This document shows, in pieces, positions 1 to 5,328 of a stretch of DNA of 5,337 nucleotides; position 1 is the stretch's first letter; each line of letters begins with the position of its first letter. The DNA is from Alphaproteobacteria bacterium. GTDB taxonomy: Bacteria > Pseudomonadota > Alphaproteobacteria > Micropepsales > Micropepsaceae. Below the pieces are notes generated by a model, which was not told where the DNA came from, made no database searches, and was given only the letters and a program-made list of their open reading frames with translations. The translations under genes and the position numbers were made by a program. The DNA is taken from positions 1 through 5,337 of the forward strand of contig JAICVV010000168.1 of the NCBI GenBank assembly GCA_025935155.1. Direction: 5' to 3'.

Positions 1-954
1 CATTGCCACTTCGGAGGCAAGCTGGATCGCAAGCGGCGAGCGCGGATCGGCCTCTGTCCCGACAATCTGCACGCTGCTCGCGTGCTTCAGGATCGCATCG
101 AAACGGCGCGCCCACGGTGCGCCGGACGGCACGACCGACACTTTACGAAACTCGGCTACCGGCGATGGCAGCACAAGGTGAAGGTCGGCATCGGCTTCGA
201 GCAGGGCTTCGGCGATTAGGATGTCGGCGCCGGCCGCGAGCGCGCCATAGGCGAAGCCAATGCGCTCGCGCTCAATGACGGCACGGATGTTTCGCGCGAT
301 CTCAGAATCGTCGCCGGACATCCAGATATGGCCGGCGAAATGGGCGGTGCGCGGCGGCCGGAAGGCAGCGAGCCAATGATCGTCCAGCCGCAGTTCCTGC
401 AGGATGAGGCCGAACTGGCGCAAGGTGGACGCGTGATCTTCATAGGCGCGCGGGGCGAGCGACATGGCTTCGTTCAATGCCGCCTTTGCCTTTTCGACAT
501 CGCTGAGCAGCAGATGCGCTTCGGCCAAGGTAGCGGCGCGCCAATAGGGCGTCTCCGCTTCCTCGCGCTTCGGGCTGTGCAGAAGCTGGCGCGCGAGCGT
601 GCGGGCGGCAGCGCGGCGGCCAGCCAGCAACGATAACGTCGCGGCATTGATAAGCGGATAGGTTTGCCCGCTGAGCTTTGCGGCTCGCGCATACGCTGCT
701 GCCGAAACCCCGTAGAGGCGGCGGCGCTCGTCGCCTTTCGCGGCAATGGCCTGATCCTTCAGCAACCGGCCTTTGACGCTGAGCACGGCGGGATCGTCGC
801 CCGCTTTCTCAAGCCCGGCATCGCGAAACATCTGCCACGCCCGCTCCACCGCCCCGGATCGTGCCAGCGCGATAATGGGGAGGAGTCGTGGGACTTGATG
901 TTTGTTCACTTCCGGCCTGCGCGCGCCCAAGAAGGTTATGCGCGGCTCATTCAC
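1..954 (-). CDS. TRAFs-binding-like TPR protein with SLOG-like Rossmannoid segment (3' end outside window)
   Basis: This reading frame stays open from a GTG at 954 to the left edge (318 codons), so the C-terminus is missing. Residues about 20-170 are helical and TPR-like. They contain the blocks YPLINAATLSLLAGR and YWRAATLAEAHLLLSD, which resemble the 'INaatLLL...G / YW..AT.AEA.LL' signature of bacterial TRAFs-binding (DUF4071/TPR-S type) proteins. From about residue 195 a Rossmannoid-looking segment follows: FAGHIWM, then GFAYGALAAGADILIAEALL, then LHLVLPSPVAEF. This glycine/alanine pattern with an acidic residue resembles SLOG/LOG nucleotide-sensor folds and the module that precedes cyclase or other domains in some alphaproteobacterial TPR proteins. 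The GTG overlaps the TGA of the upstream gene as GTGA and has no clear Shine-Dalgarno of its own, which points to translational coupling. A role as sensor or scaffold for the TIR protein in the same operon is inferred. The family assignment rests on motif memory, not a search. Confidence 0.8.
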   Translation of the reverse strand, partial: MNEPRITFLGARRPEVNKHQVPRLLPIIALARSGAVERAWQMFRDAGLEKAGDDPAVLSVKGRLLKDQAIAAKGDERRRLYGVSAAAYARAAKLSGQTYPLINAATLSLLAGRRAAARTLARQLLHSPKREEAETPYWRAATLAEAHLLLSDVEKAKAALNEAMSLAPRAYEDHASTLRQFGLILQELRLDDHWLAAFRPPRTAHFAGHIWMSGDDSEIARNIRAVIERERIGFAYGALAAGADILIAEALLEADADLHLVLPSPVAEFRKVSVVPSGAPWARRFDAILKHASSVQIVGTEADPRSPLAIQLASEVAM

Positions 955-1571
955 GATACCGGCACAATTGTATGACCCGTATTCCTCACATCTGGATCGA
1001 TGAACCCGGTGCCTGTCCCCCCATTTGATGTACGAAAATCGAGATACAGGTTGAAGCCGTCTTTTTGCGCGTCGGATGTTCTGTGCAACCAGCTGTCGGA
1101 CGCAGACTTAGCCCTAAAATATGCGATGTGATATGGCGCCGACGAGTTTTCTGAGTCATCGGGTGCGAGGATAAGGTTGAAATAGTCACTCGTGTAGGAA
1201 TCGTCAGTCTTTATCTTATCACCGTAATTGAAGCTCACATCGCCGTTCAAATCTACTGAGAAAATAACATACGCGGGATACTCCAATATTGCTACGGTAT
1301 CTTGTGGGATGGGTGCGGTTCGTGAGTTATTTGCGGCAACCTCGTCGTTCCGTATGTCGTCGAGAAAACCGTCCAGGCCACCCTCTGGAATAGAATACGT
1401 GCCGCTTTCGTCGCCGTACTGATAATCAGGCGACAGATAATCTCCTACGATCTGCGGAATGACGCTGATATAGAGAATTTGTGCCGGATCGGAATTGGCC
1501 GGCGGCAGTATGCTTCGGAGTTCGTTGTTTGCTCCGGGAGAAAAGGATTTCAGCTTTCTTGAGATTAGCAT
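951..1571 (-). CDS. Hypothetical protein, middle gene of the TIR operon
   Basis: I do not recognise the family of this 206-residue protein. The ATG at 1571 has a perfect AAGGAGG Shine-Dalgarno (1578-1584) six bases upstream, so the start is well supported. No signal peptide or membrane segment is visible. The protein is acidic, with many Asp, Ser, Tyr and Asn residues. Short hydrophobic strands (AQILYISVIPQIV, YPAYVIFSVDL, YHIAYFRA, FNLYLDF) suggest a soluble beta-rich fold, and the C-terminus carries GFIDPDVRNTG. It lies 18 nt after the TIR gene stop and overlaps the next gene by 4 nt, so it is co-transcribed with both and may be a partner, specificity or inhibitor subunit; that role is only inferred. 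Its DNA is clearly poorer in GC than the flanking genes (individual 60-base lines near 40-45 percent), which suggests separate acquisition or fast divergence. Confidence 0.85.
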   Translation of the reverse strand: MLISRKLKSFSPGANNELRSILPPANSDPAQILYISVIPQIVGDYLSPDYQYGDESGTYSIPEGGLDGFLDDIRNDEVAANNSRTAPIPQDTVAILEYPAYVIFSVDLNGDVSFNYGDKIKTDDSYTSDYFNLILAPDDSENSSAPYHIAYFRAKSASDSWLHRTSDAQKDGFNLYLDFRTSNGGTGTGFIDPDVRNTGHTIVPVS

Positions 1572-1577
1572 GACGCG

Positions 1578-1584
1578 CCTCCTT
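1578..1584 (-). promoter_or_regulatory. Perfect Shine-Dalgarno of the middle operon gene
   Basis: The minus strand reads AAGGAGG, six bases before the ATG at 1571 and inside the 18-nt gap after the TIR stop codon. It fixes the start of the 206-residue protein. It also suggests this protein is made at a high rate compared with the next gene, which lacks a clear site of its own. Confidence 0.85.
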
Positions 1585-1589
1585 GTGAG

Positions 1590-3152
1590 TTAATGCGATT
1601 GAGCTAGGTACTCCTGAATCCAAAGCCGCTGCGATCGCCATGATTGGTTCGTTCGATCTGCGGCAATCATTTCATCGAGGAGATGTTCGGCCTTGATAAG
1701 TCGCCCTCGCGCCTCAATGGGTCGCTTAGCTTTATCTAACTGAGCCAGCGCGATCTGTAGCGCGACCCAATCCGCCTTGTGGAATTTGCTTTTAGGATCT
1801 GCTGCCATTTCACCATCGAGAATCCGACCTTCTGTTACTCGCTCCATACGAGCGCGCTTCAGATCGCCTGCAGCGAAATAGGCATCCGCCAACCACGCAT
1901 ACCGGTTGATAAGATCGTCCGTGATTCCGCTTTCTCTAGGTAAAAACGTCGCTGCGCGGTCCATCTCTGTGAGACCAGAACTGCATAGCCTCACTGCCAT
2001 TTGTGCATGCACCGGCGGCCGTAACATTATCGTGCAGAGGTTTCCGTCTGCGTATCCGCCCTCGCGGAGGTATTTTGGATTCTGAGGCTCCAGCTCGATT
2101 GTTTTGTCGACTAAGTATTTATACGCGAACCAGTACTTTTTGGCCTCCGCTGTCCGACGGCGTTCATAATCCACATAGCCCAGCCAGTATTCGCTCTGTG
2201 CCTGATCGAAGATGCGCTCGGGATCGTTGGGCGCCTGCTCCAGCAAGGCCGATGTGGTGCGCGCCGCCTCGTGGAACTTCGCCAGCGCGGCGTCGTGGTT
2301 GCCGCGCGCTTCGTCGTCTTCGCCCATAGCGTGGAGAATGCGGGCACGGCGCTCGAGCGAATCCACCGGCAGACGCGCGATATCCTGATCGCTGTAGTAT
2401 TTCAGCGCGCGTTCGTTCACCGCCGTCATCACGTCGAGGCGGCCCACGCCTTTCAGCCTGTCGCGCAGATCAGTCAGCATGTATTCGACCAGTCCTTCCG
2501 CTTCGCCGCGCTGGCGCACGGCTTCTTCCCGCGCGTTGAACGCGAACAGCGTCAGCGCGCCCATGATTACGACCGCGACGAGCGCCGCCGCCGTGACGGC
2601 CATCACGCGTTGCGTTTGCCGCTGCGCATCGCGCTGCACCAGCTCGTCAAGCCCGAGGCCGGTGATGCCGGCCGCCAGCTTCAAGAGGCCTAGGCGCTCG
2701 CCATCGTGCCCGCGGCGGAAATCGGCGGCCAGCGGTTCGACCGGCGCGCCATCGGCGGCAATGCGCACAAGCCCCGGCGGGAAGCACGCAGGGGGCGCGC
2801 CATCCGCAATCGCCGCCAGCACCGGCCGCTCCGGATGCAGCTCGCGAAACACCTCCACCTCGCGCGCCACCCATTTCGATTGGGCGGCAGCAGGCGAGCA
2901 CACCACGATCAGGGTTTCGGACTGCTTCAGCGCCTCGCGCACTTCGGCAGTGAGATCGGAGGATGCCGCAAGTTCATCCAGATCGCGGAAAATCGGCGCG
3001 AGTTTCGGCGGCACCGTTCCGCGCGGCGTCTTCCGGCCCACCAGCCGCTTTGGCAGGCGATAGGTTTCCAGCCGCCGGTGCAGCTTGCGGCCGAAGGCGG
3101 CATCGACATGGCTGTAGCTGATAAAGGCGCGGTAGCGCGCACGCTCTTCCAC
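1590..3152 (-). CDS. Membrane-anchored TIR-domain protein with TPR-like C-terminal half
   Basis: The product has 520 residues. Residues 5-125 form a TIR domain: YRAFISYSH (7-15) is the first strand, a basic segment RLPKRLVGRK and the loop IFRDLDELAASSDL follow, then TLIVVCSPAA (80-89) and SKWVAREVEVF. Glu98 in the W-V-x-x-E motif lies where SARM1-type TIR NADases carry the catalytic glutamate (DWVHKE), so NAD+ cleavage is plausible but untested. One hydrophobic span at about 183-205 has arginines before it, consistent with a cytoplasmic TIR domain and a C-terminal part on the far side of the membrane. After it comes EGLVEYMLTDLRDRL..VGRLDV..AVNERALKYY (219-252), a conserved block I associate with bacterial TPR signalling proteins. 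TPR-like helices run from about 265 to 510 (ARILHAMGEDDEARGNHDAALAKF and onward). The start is a GTG preceded by a G-rich GGGGAGGGGG stretch. It is the first gene of a leftward operon and probably acts as the effector or signalling protein. The DNA for the last third is lower in GC than the TIR part. Confidence 0.9.
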   Translation of the reverse strand: MEERARYRAFISYSHVDAAFGRKLHRRLETYRLPKRLVGRKTPRGTVPPKLAPIFRDLDELAASSDLTAEVREALKQSETLIVVCSPAAAQSKWVAREVEVFRELHPERPVLAAIADGAPPACFPPGLVRIAADGAPVEPLAADFRRGHDGERLGLLKLAAGITGLGLDELVQRDAQRQTQRVMAVTAAALVAVVIMGALTLFAFNAREEAVRQRGEAEGLVEYMLTDLRDRLKGVGRLDVMTAVNERALKYYSDQDIARLPVDSLERRARILHAMGEDDEARGNHDAALAKFHEAARTTSALLEQAPNDPERIFDQAQSEYWLGYVDYERRRTAEAKKYWFAYKYLVDKTIELEPQNPKYLREGGYADGNLCTIMLRPPVHAQMAVRLCSSGLTEMDRAATFLPRESGITDDLINRYAWLADAYFAAGDLKRARMERVTEGRILDGEMAADPKSKFHKADWVALQIALAQLDKAKRPIEARGRLIKAEHLLDEMIAADRTNQSWRSQRLWIQEYLAQSH

Positions 3153-3347
3153 GGCCCCCTCCCCGCCGTCCGCCTTCTACGAACCGCCCGATGCTGCCAG
3201 ACGGGCCGGAAGGCCGCAACGATCGCTTGATGAACTGGTGAAATCCCTTCACTGGCTGCGGCGGGAATTTTGCGCGGTGTGATGGCCGTCACGGACGGGC
3301 GCGGCCGCCACCGCCAAGCATCGGCCCCGATTGTGGGGAGAAACGCG
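3153..3347. promoter_or_regulatory. Divergent intergenic region between TIR operon and LuxR-type regulator
   Basis: These 195 bases separate the two divergent start codons and must hold the leftward promoter of the TIR operon and probably the rightward promoter of the regulator. I see no convincing -35/-10 pair on either strand. Two small inverted repeats are visible: GGCC-ggaa-GGCC near 3204-3215, and GTGAA-atccc-TTCAC at 3238-3252. The 19-bp dyad found before the small genes is not present here, so direct control of the TIR operon by that dyad is not supported. Confidence 0.4.
3335..3340 (+). promoter_or_regulatory. Shine-Dalgarno deciding the regulator start
   Basis: GGGGAG lies seven bases before the ATG at 3348. 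It favours that start over an in-frame upstream start near 3270, whose extra 26 residues look like non-coding sequence and have no family-like features. Confidence 0.7.
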
Positions 3348-4217
3348 ATGCAGATTGACTTCGCCCAGCCAGCGCCAGCGCGGCTCGGCAACCGGTTGGA
3401 AGCGCATGCCAGGCGGATGGCGGCCGGGCTGCCGCTCGGGCAAATGGGCCGGCTACGGCTGGTATGGGACGCCGAAACCAGCGAGCGCAGCCGCAATCTC
3501 GCCTTTGAAATGCTGTCCGCGCTGTCGGTCGCGCTGTTCATTGTGACCGGCGACGGCGAGTTGCGCCTGACGAACGCCGCGGCCGAGCGCCTTGCGCGTG
3601 CGAACCGCGGCATCGCCGCCTGCCACGGGCGGCTGGTGCTGTCCGACCCGAAACTCCACGCGCAATTGCGGGAGGCGATCCGCCGCGCAACGTGTCCGGC
3701 GGCGGCAGACGCGCGCGAAACGCTGGTGCTGCATGCGCCTGGCTGCCTGCCATTGTCGCTGCTGGCGATGCCGCTGCCGGTTGCGGCACCGGAAGCGAGC
3801 AAGGCGGAAGCGCTCGCCGCTGTGTTCGCCGGCGGCCCCGCGCCGCGATCCGAACCGCCGATGGATCTCGTCCGCGCCGTGTATGGCCTCACGCCGGCCG
3901 AAACGCGTGTGCTGTTCGCCATTGTGGGCGGGTGGCAGCCTTCGCACTACGCCGGCGCAATGGGCCTCAGCCGCAACACGGTGCAGACGCAGTTAAAGGC
4001 GCTGTTCGCCAAAATGGGCTGCCGCAGCCAGGCCGATCTGGTGCGCAGGGTGCTGAGCGATCCGATGCCGCGACTATCGGCGAATTTCGAAAGCAATGCG
4101 GGCGGGATTTCAGGCTACCAGCAAAAATGCCGAAATTTCATCCGTTCGGGTGATGCACAGAATACCCGTCGAACCGAGGATTACAGCGCAACCCGTAAGG
4201 AGACAGGTCGTGGATAG
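3348..4217 (+). CDS. PAS-like / LuxR-type helix-turn-helix transcriptional regulator
   Basis: The protein has 289 residues from the ATG with GGGGAG upstream. A linker helix (about 10-48) leads into a PAS-like sensor region at about 50-150 (LSALSVALFIVTGDGELRLTNAAAERLARANRG, then CHGRLVLSDPKLHAQLREAI). The C-terminal LuxR/GerE-type HTH spans about 179-236: YGLTPAETRVLFAIVGG, then the recognition region AGAMGLSRNTVQTQLKALFAKMGCRSQADLVRRVL. There is no acyl-homoserine-lactone-binding domain and no receiver domain, so the signal is unknown. The tail after the HTH (237-289) is unusually long, Ser/Arg/Gln-rich and without HTH-like content. Its DNA contains a copy of the 19-bp dyad and probably the promoter of the next gene. 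The stop codon overlaps the next gene's GTG by 8 nt. The neighbouring repeated dyads make it the likely regulator of the small secreted-protein genes downstream. Confidence 0.9.
   Translation: MQIDFAQPAPARLGNRLEAHARRMAAGLPLGQMGRLRLVWDAETSERSRNLAFEMLSALSVALFIVTGDGELRLTNAAAERLARANRGIAACHGRLVLSDPKLHAQLREAIRRATCPAAADARETLVLHAPGCLPLSLLAMPLPVAAPEASKAEALAAVFAGGPAPRSEPPMDLVRAVYGLTPAETRVLFAIVGGWQPSHYAGAMGLSRNTVQTQLKALFAKMGCRSQADLVRRVLSDPMPRLSANFESNAGGISGYQQKCRNFIRSGDAQNTRRTEDYSATRKETGRG
4138..4156 (+). promoter_or_regulatory. Putative operator, copy 1 (inside regulator 3' end)
   Basis: The sequence is TCATCCGTTCGGGTGATGC, which differs from copy 3 at one of 19 positions. Its core is the imperfect dyad TCATCCG-TT-CGGGTGA. 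It ends 53 nt before the GTG at 4210. A GATTAC element at about 4178-4183 could be a -10 box, which would place the dyad near -42, the usual activating position for LuxR-type proteins; that reading is inferred. The site overlaps codons near residues 264-270 of the regulator. Confidence 0.65.
4196..4201 (+). promoter_or_regulatory. Shine-Dalgarno of small exported-protein gene 1
   Basis: AAGGAG lies eight bases before the GTG at 4210 and decides that start. Upstream in-frame starts lie within the regulator's coding region, have no comparable site, and would put a long non-signal extension before the export signal. Confidence 0.65.
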
Positions 4218-4485
4218 TCCCGCTTGCAATATTGAGAAACAGAACGAAAAACGGCGCGCCTTACTTGGCCGCATAAAGTTGATATTGCCGTTTGCTGCGG
4301 TGGCCGCGGCCGGGTATTCCCCCGCCGCCGATGCTGCTTGGTACTTTGGTGGCGTTCTGGTCAGCAACGTATGCCGCGCTCCCTCGGGCGCCGTTTGGTA
4401 TTATCCTGCGGCAGCCGCGCAACCGCTCGGTACCGTCTGCACAATTCTTCCTACAGGAGAGGCCGGCGTCGTCACTGCGAATTAG
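4210..4485 (+). CDS. Small exported protein 1 (91 aa, signal sequence)
   Basis: I do not recognise the family. The product has 91 residues from a GTG with AAGGAG upstream. The n-region is basic (EKQNEKRRALLGRIK), the hydrophobic core is LILPFAAVAAAG, and a likely signal peptidase site follows ADAA before Trp44. The predicted mature chain of about 48 residues begins WYFGGVLVSNVC, is rich in aromatic and small residues, and has two cysteines (55 and 77, C-x21-C) that could form a disulfide in the periplasm or outside the cell. It ends TGEAGVVTAN. The start overlaps the regulator stop by 8 nt, an operator copy lies 53 nt upstream, and a strong terminator follows, so it probably forms its own regulated transcript in addition to readthrough from the regulator. 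The role could be a signalling peptide, a bacteriocin-like molecule or an envelope factor; none can be chosen from sequence alone. Confidence 0.72.
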   Translation: MDSPACNIEKQNEKRRALLGRIKLILPFAAVAAAGYSPAADAAWYFGGVLVSNVCRAPSGAVWYYPAAAAQPLGTVCTILPTGEAGVVTAN

Positions 4486-4527
4486 CGTCGAAGAAAATGG
4501 GCGTCGGGATTGTAGGTCATTGAAAAC

Positions 4528-4552
4528 AAGGGGCGGTGAGAGCCGCCCCTTT
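4528..4552 (+). terminator. Intrinsic terminator after small exported-protein gene 1
   Basis: A 9-bp perfect stem (AAGGGGCGG pairing with CCGCCCCTT) has a six-base TGAGAG loop and is followed by T residues. It starts 43 bases after the stop codon at 4485. It isolates this transcript from the next cassette. Confidence 0.88.
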
Positions 4553-4683
4553 CGCTTTGCAGCTGAACGCTTCCGAAAACTCCGCGGCGTCGCAATAGCG
4601 ATGCCATCATGACGCGAACTCGATCCGTGAACTTCCGGGATTATGGATGTGCCCGCGGCGGCGCCCCCTCTTTTTCACATCTT

Positions 4684-4702
4684 TCACCCGTTTGAGTGAT
4701 GC
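4684..4702 (+). promoter_or_regulatory. Putative operator, copy 2
   Basis: The sequence is TCACCCGTTTGAGTGATGC, which matches copy 3 at 17 of 19 positions. The right half of the dyad is degraded (TGAGTGA instead of CGGGTGA). It ends 72 nt before the ATG at 4775. An AT-richer AAGAATTT stretch at about 4723-4730 is a possible -10 region, at a distance similar to that in copy 1. Confidence 0.65.
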
Positions 4703-4774
4703 ATGCTCGACTCAGCTCTGAGAAAGAATTTGGGCCGTTGCATTCATTGGCGGCTTTGCTTGAGGGAGATCTAC

Positions 4775-5050
4775 ATGACTCGCACGCTAGCTCTGGCTTC
4801 GTTTGTTACTGTTGTAACAGGCTCGATCGCATTCGCAGATTGTTCAAAACAAGATCGGTCCGACTGCGACCACATCCAGAATTTTGTGCATTCGCTCTGC
4901 GACCTCGGAGAAAAATGCATCAATCACATTCCGATGCTTCCCTCGACCAGAGCACAAGGTCAGAAAATACTCGATGACACCCGTGCAACTGTAACAACTC
5001 ATCCGAGTCCGGCAGGAAGTTCAGAACCTGGTGCAGGAGTAGCAAATTAG
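4775..5050 (+). CDS. Small exported cysteine-rich protein 2 (91 aa)
   Basis: I do not recognise the family. The ATG at 4775 has GAGGGAGA a few bases upstream. The longer in-frame start at 4703 abuts the operator, lacks a ribosome binding site and would bury the signal sequence, so it is rejected. MTRTLALASFVTVVTGSIAFA is a clear Sec signal peptide with an AFA cleavage site before Asp22. The mature chain of about 70 residues has four cysteines (23, 31, 42, 48) spaced C-x7-C-x10-C-x5-C, enough for two disulfides. A low-complexity tail rich in Thr, Ser, Pro and Gly follows, ending SSEPGAGVAN. It has the same length as small protein 1 and shares its C-terminal E-x-G-x-x-x-A-N pattern, but little else. 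An operator copy precedes it and a terminator follows about 195 bases after the stop. It is probably a regulated exported peptide of unknown function. Confidence 0.78.
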   Translation: MTRTLALASFVTVVTGSIAFADCSKQDRSDCDHIQNFVHSLCDLGEKCINHIPMLPSTRAQGQKILDDTRATVTTHPSPAGSSEPGAGVAN

Positions 5051-5244
5051 TGTGCGCTCACTTGATGTTTTGCTCTGATCCAATGCTTTGATCGCGTATC
5101 AAGAAGGTAAGCCACCAAATTGGGCGCAAGTCGGCGCGGCCGCCGTTCTCGAAACTGCTTCCGGCTCTGCACAAAAAACACGCCGGCTAAAAACAGGCCG
5201 GCAAGGAACACCGCGGTCTAGTTCCCCCGGTGTGCGTAGGGAAA
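5051..5244 (+). other. Long structured 3' untranslated region of small gene 2
   Basis: No convincing gene is present between the stop at 5050 and the terminator. Two inverted repeats are visible: GCCGGC at 5182-5187 with GCCGGC at 5197-5202, and ACACCG at 5208-5213 with CGGTGT at 5228-5233. The stretch could be an mRNA tail or contain a small RNA ending at the terminator; sequence alone does not decide. Confidence 0.4.
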
Positions 5245-5277
5245 GGGCGCCGCCCCTTGCGGCGCTCTTTTCTTTTT
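5245..5277 (+). terminator. Intrinsic terminator after small exported-protein gene 2
   Basis: A 9-bp stem (GGGCGCCGC pairing with GCGGCGCTC, including one G-T wobble) has a five-base CCCTT loop and is followed by TTTTCTTTTT. It comes before operator copy 3 and so closes the second cassette. Confidence 0.88.
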
Positions 5278-5309
5278 CAGAATTCCCGATGTGAAAAAAC
5301 CTTGCGGCC

Positions 5310-5328
5310 TCACCCGTTCGGGTGATGC
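5310..5328 (+). promoter_or_regulatory. Putative operator, copy 3 (perfect dyad at window edge)
   Basis: The sequence is TCACCCGTTCGGGTGATGC. Its first 16 bases form a perfect inverted repeat, TCACCCG-TT-CGGGTGA. It has the same orientation as copies 1 and 2 and lies 33 bases after the preceding terminator, so it probably drives a further rightward gene beyond the window. Confidence 0.68.

Larger units (their letters stand above)
4486..4774. other. Intergenic region between small genes 1 and 2
   Basis: This 289-base stretch holds the terminator of small gene 1 (4528-4552), a featureless part at about 4553-4670, a TTTTTCACAT element at 4671-4680, operator copy 2 (4684-4702), and the leader of small gene 2. 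Open frames across it are unconvincing because they run through the terminator. Confidence 0.6.

Noticed and set aside
216..746. Minus-strand open frames at 216-443 and 474-746
   Set aside because: They are in a different frame from the continuous 318-codon open frame over 1-954, which has recognisable protein motifs.
2479..3063. 194-codon plus-strand open frame
   Set aside because: It is antisense to the well-supported TIR domain and gives Arg/Ser/Ala-rich low-complexity protein.
3187..3200. Possible fourth operator half-site in the divergent region (GCATC next to GGGCGG on the minus strand)
   Set aside because: Only the GCATC end fits; the dyad core does not match, so control of the TIR operon by this element is not supported.
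3270..3347. N-terminal extension of the regulator
   Set aside because: The ATG at 3348 has GGGGAG seven bases upstream, whereas the extension has no ribosome binding site and no family-like sequence.
2927..3922. Long 331-codon minus-strand open frame across the divergent region
   Set aside because: It overlaps the TIR coding start and the regulator in antisense. Its product is low-complexity Arg/Ser/Ala-rich sequence with no motif, as expected of a shadow frame in GC-rich DNA.
4703..4774. Longer start for small exported protein 2
   Set aside because: This ATG begins right after operator copy 2, lacks a ribosome binding site and would hide the clear signal peptide that starts at 4775.
5088..5294. 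68-codon plus-strand open frame
   Set aside because: It runs through the terminator at 5245-5277, has a TTG start without a ribosome binding site, and gives low-complexity sequence.
4138..5328. CRISPR-like repeat array
   Set aside because: The three 19-bp repeats are 546 and 626 bases apart with genes and terminators between them, so they are operators rather than a CRISPR array.
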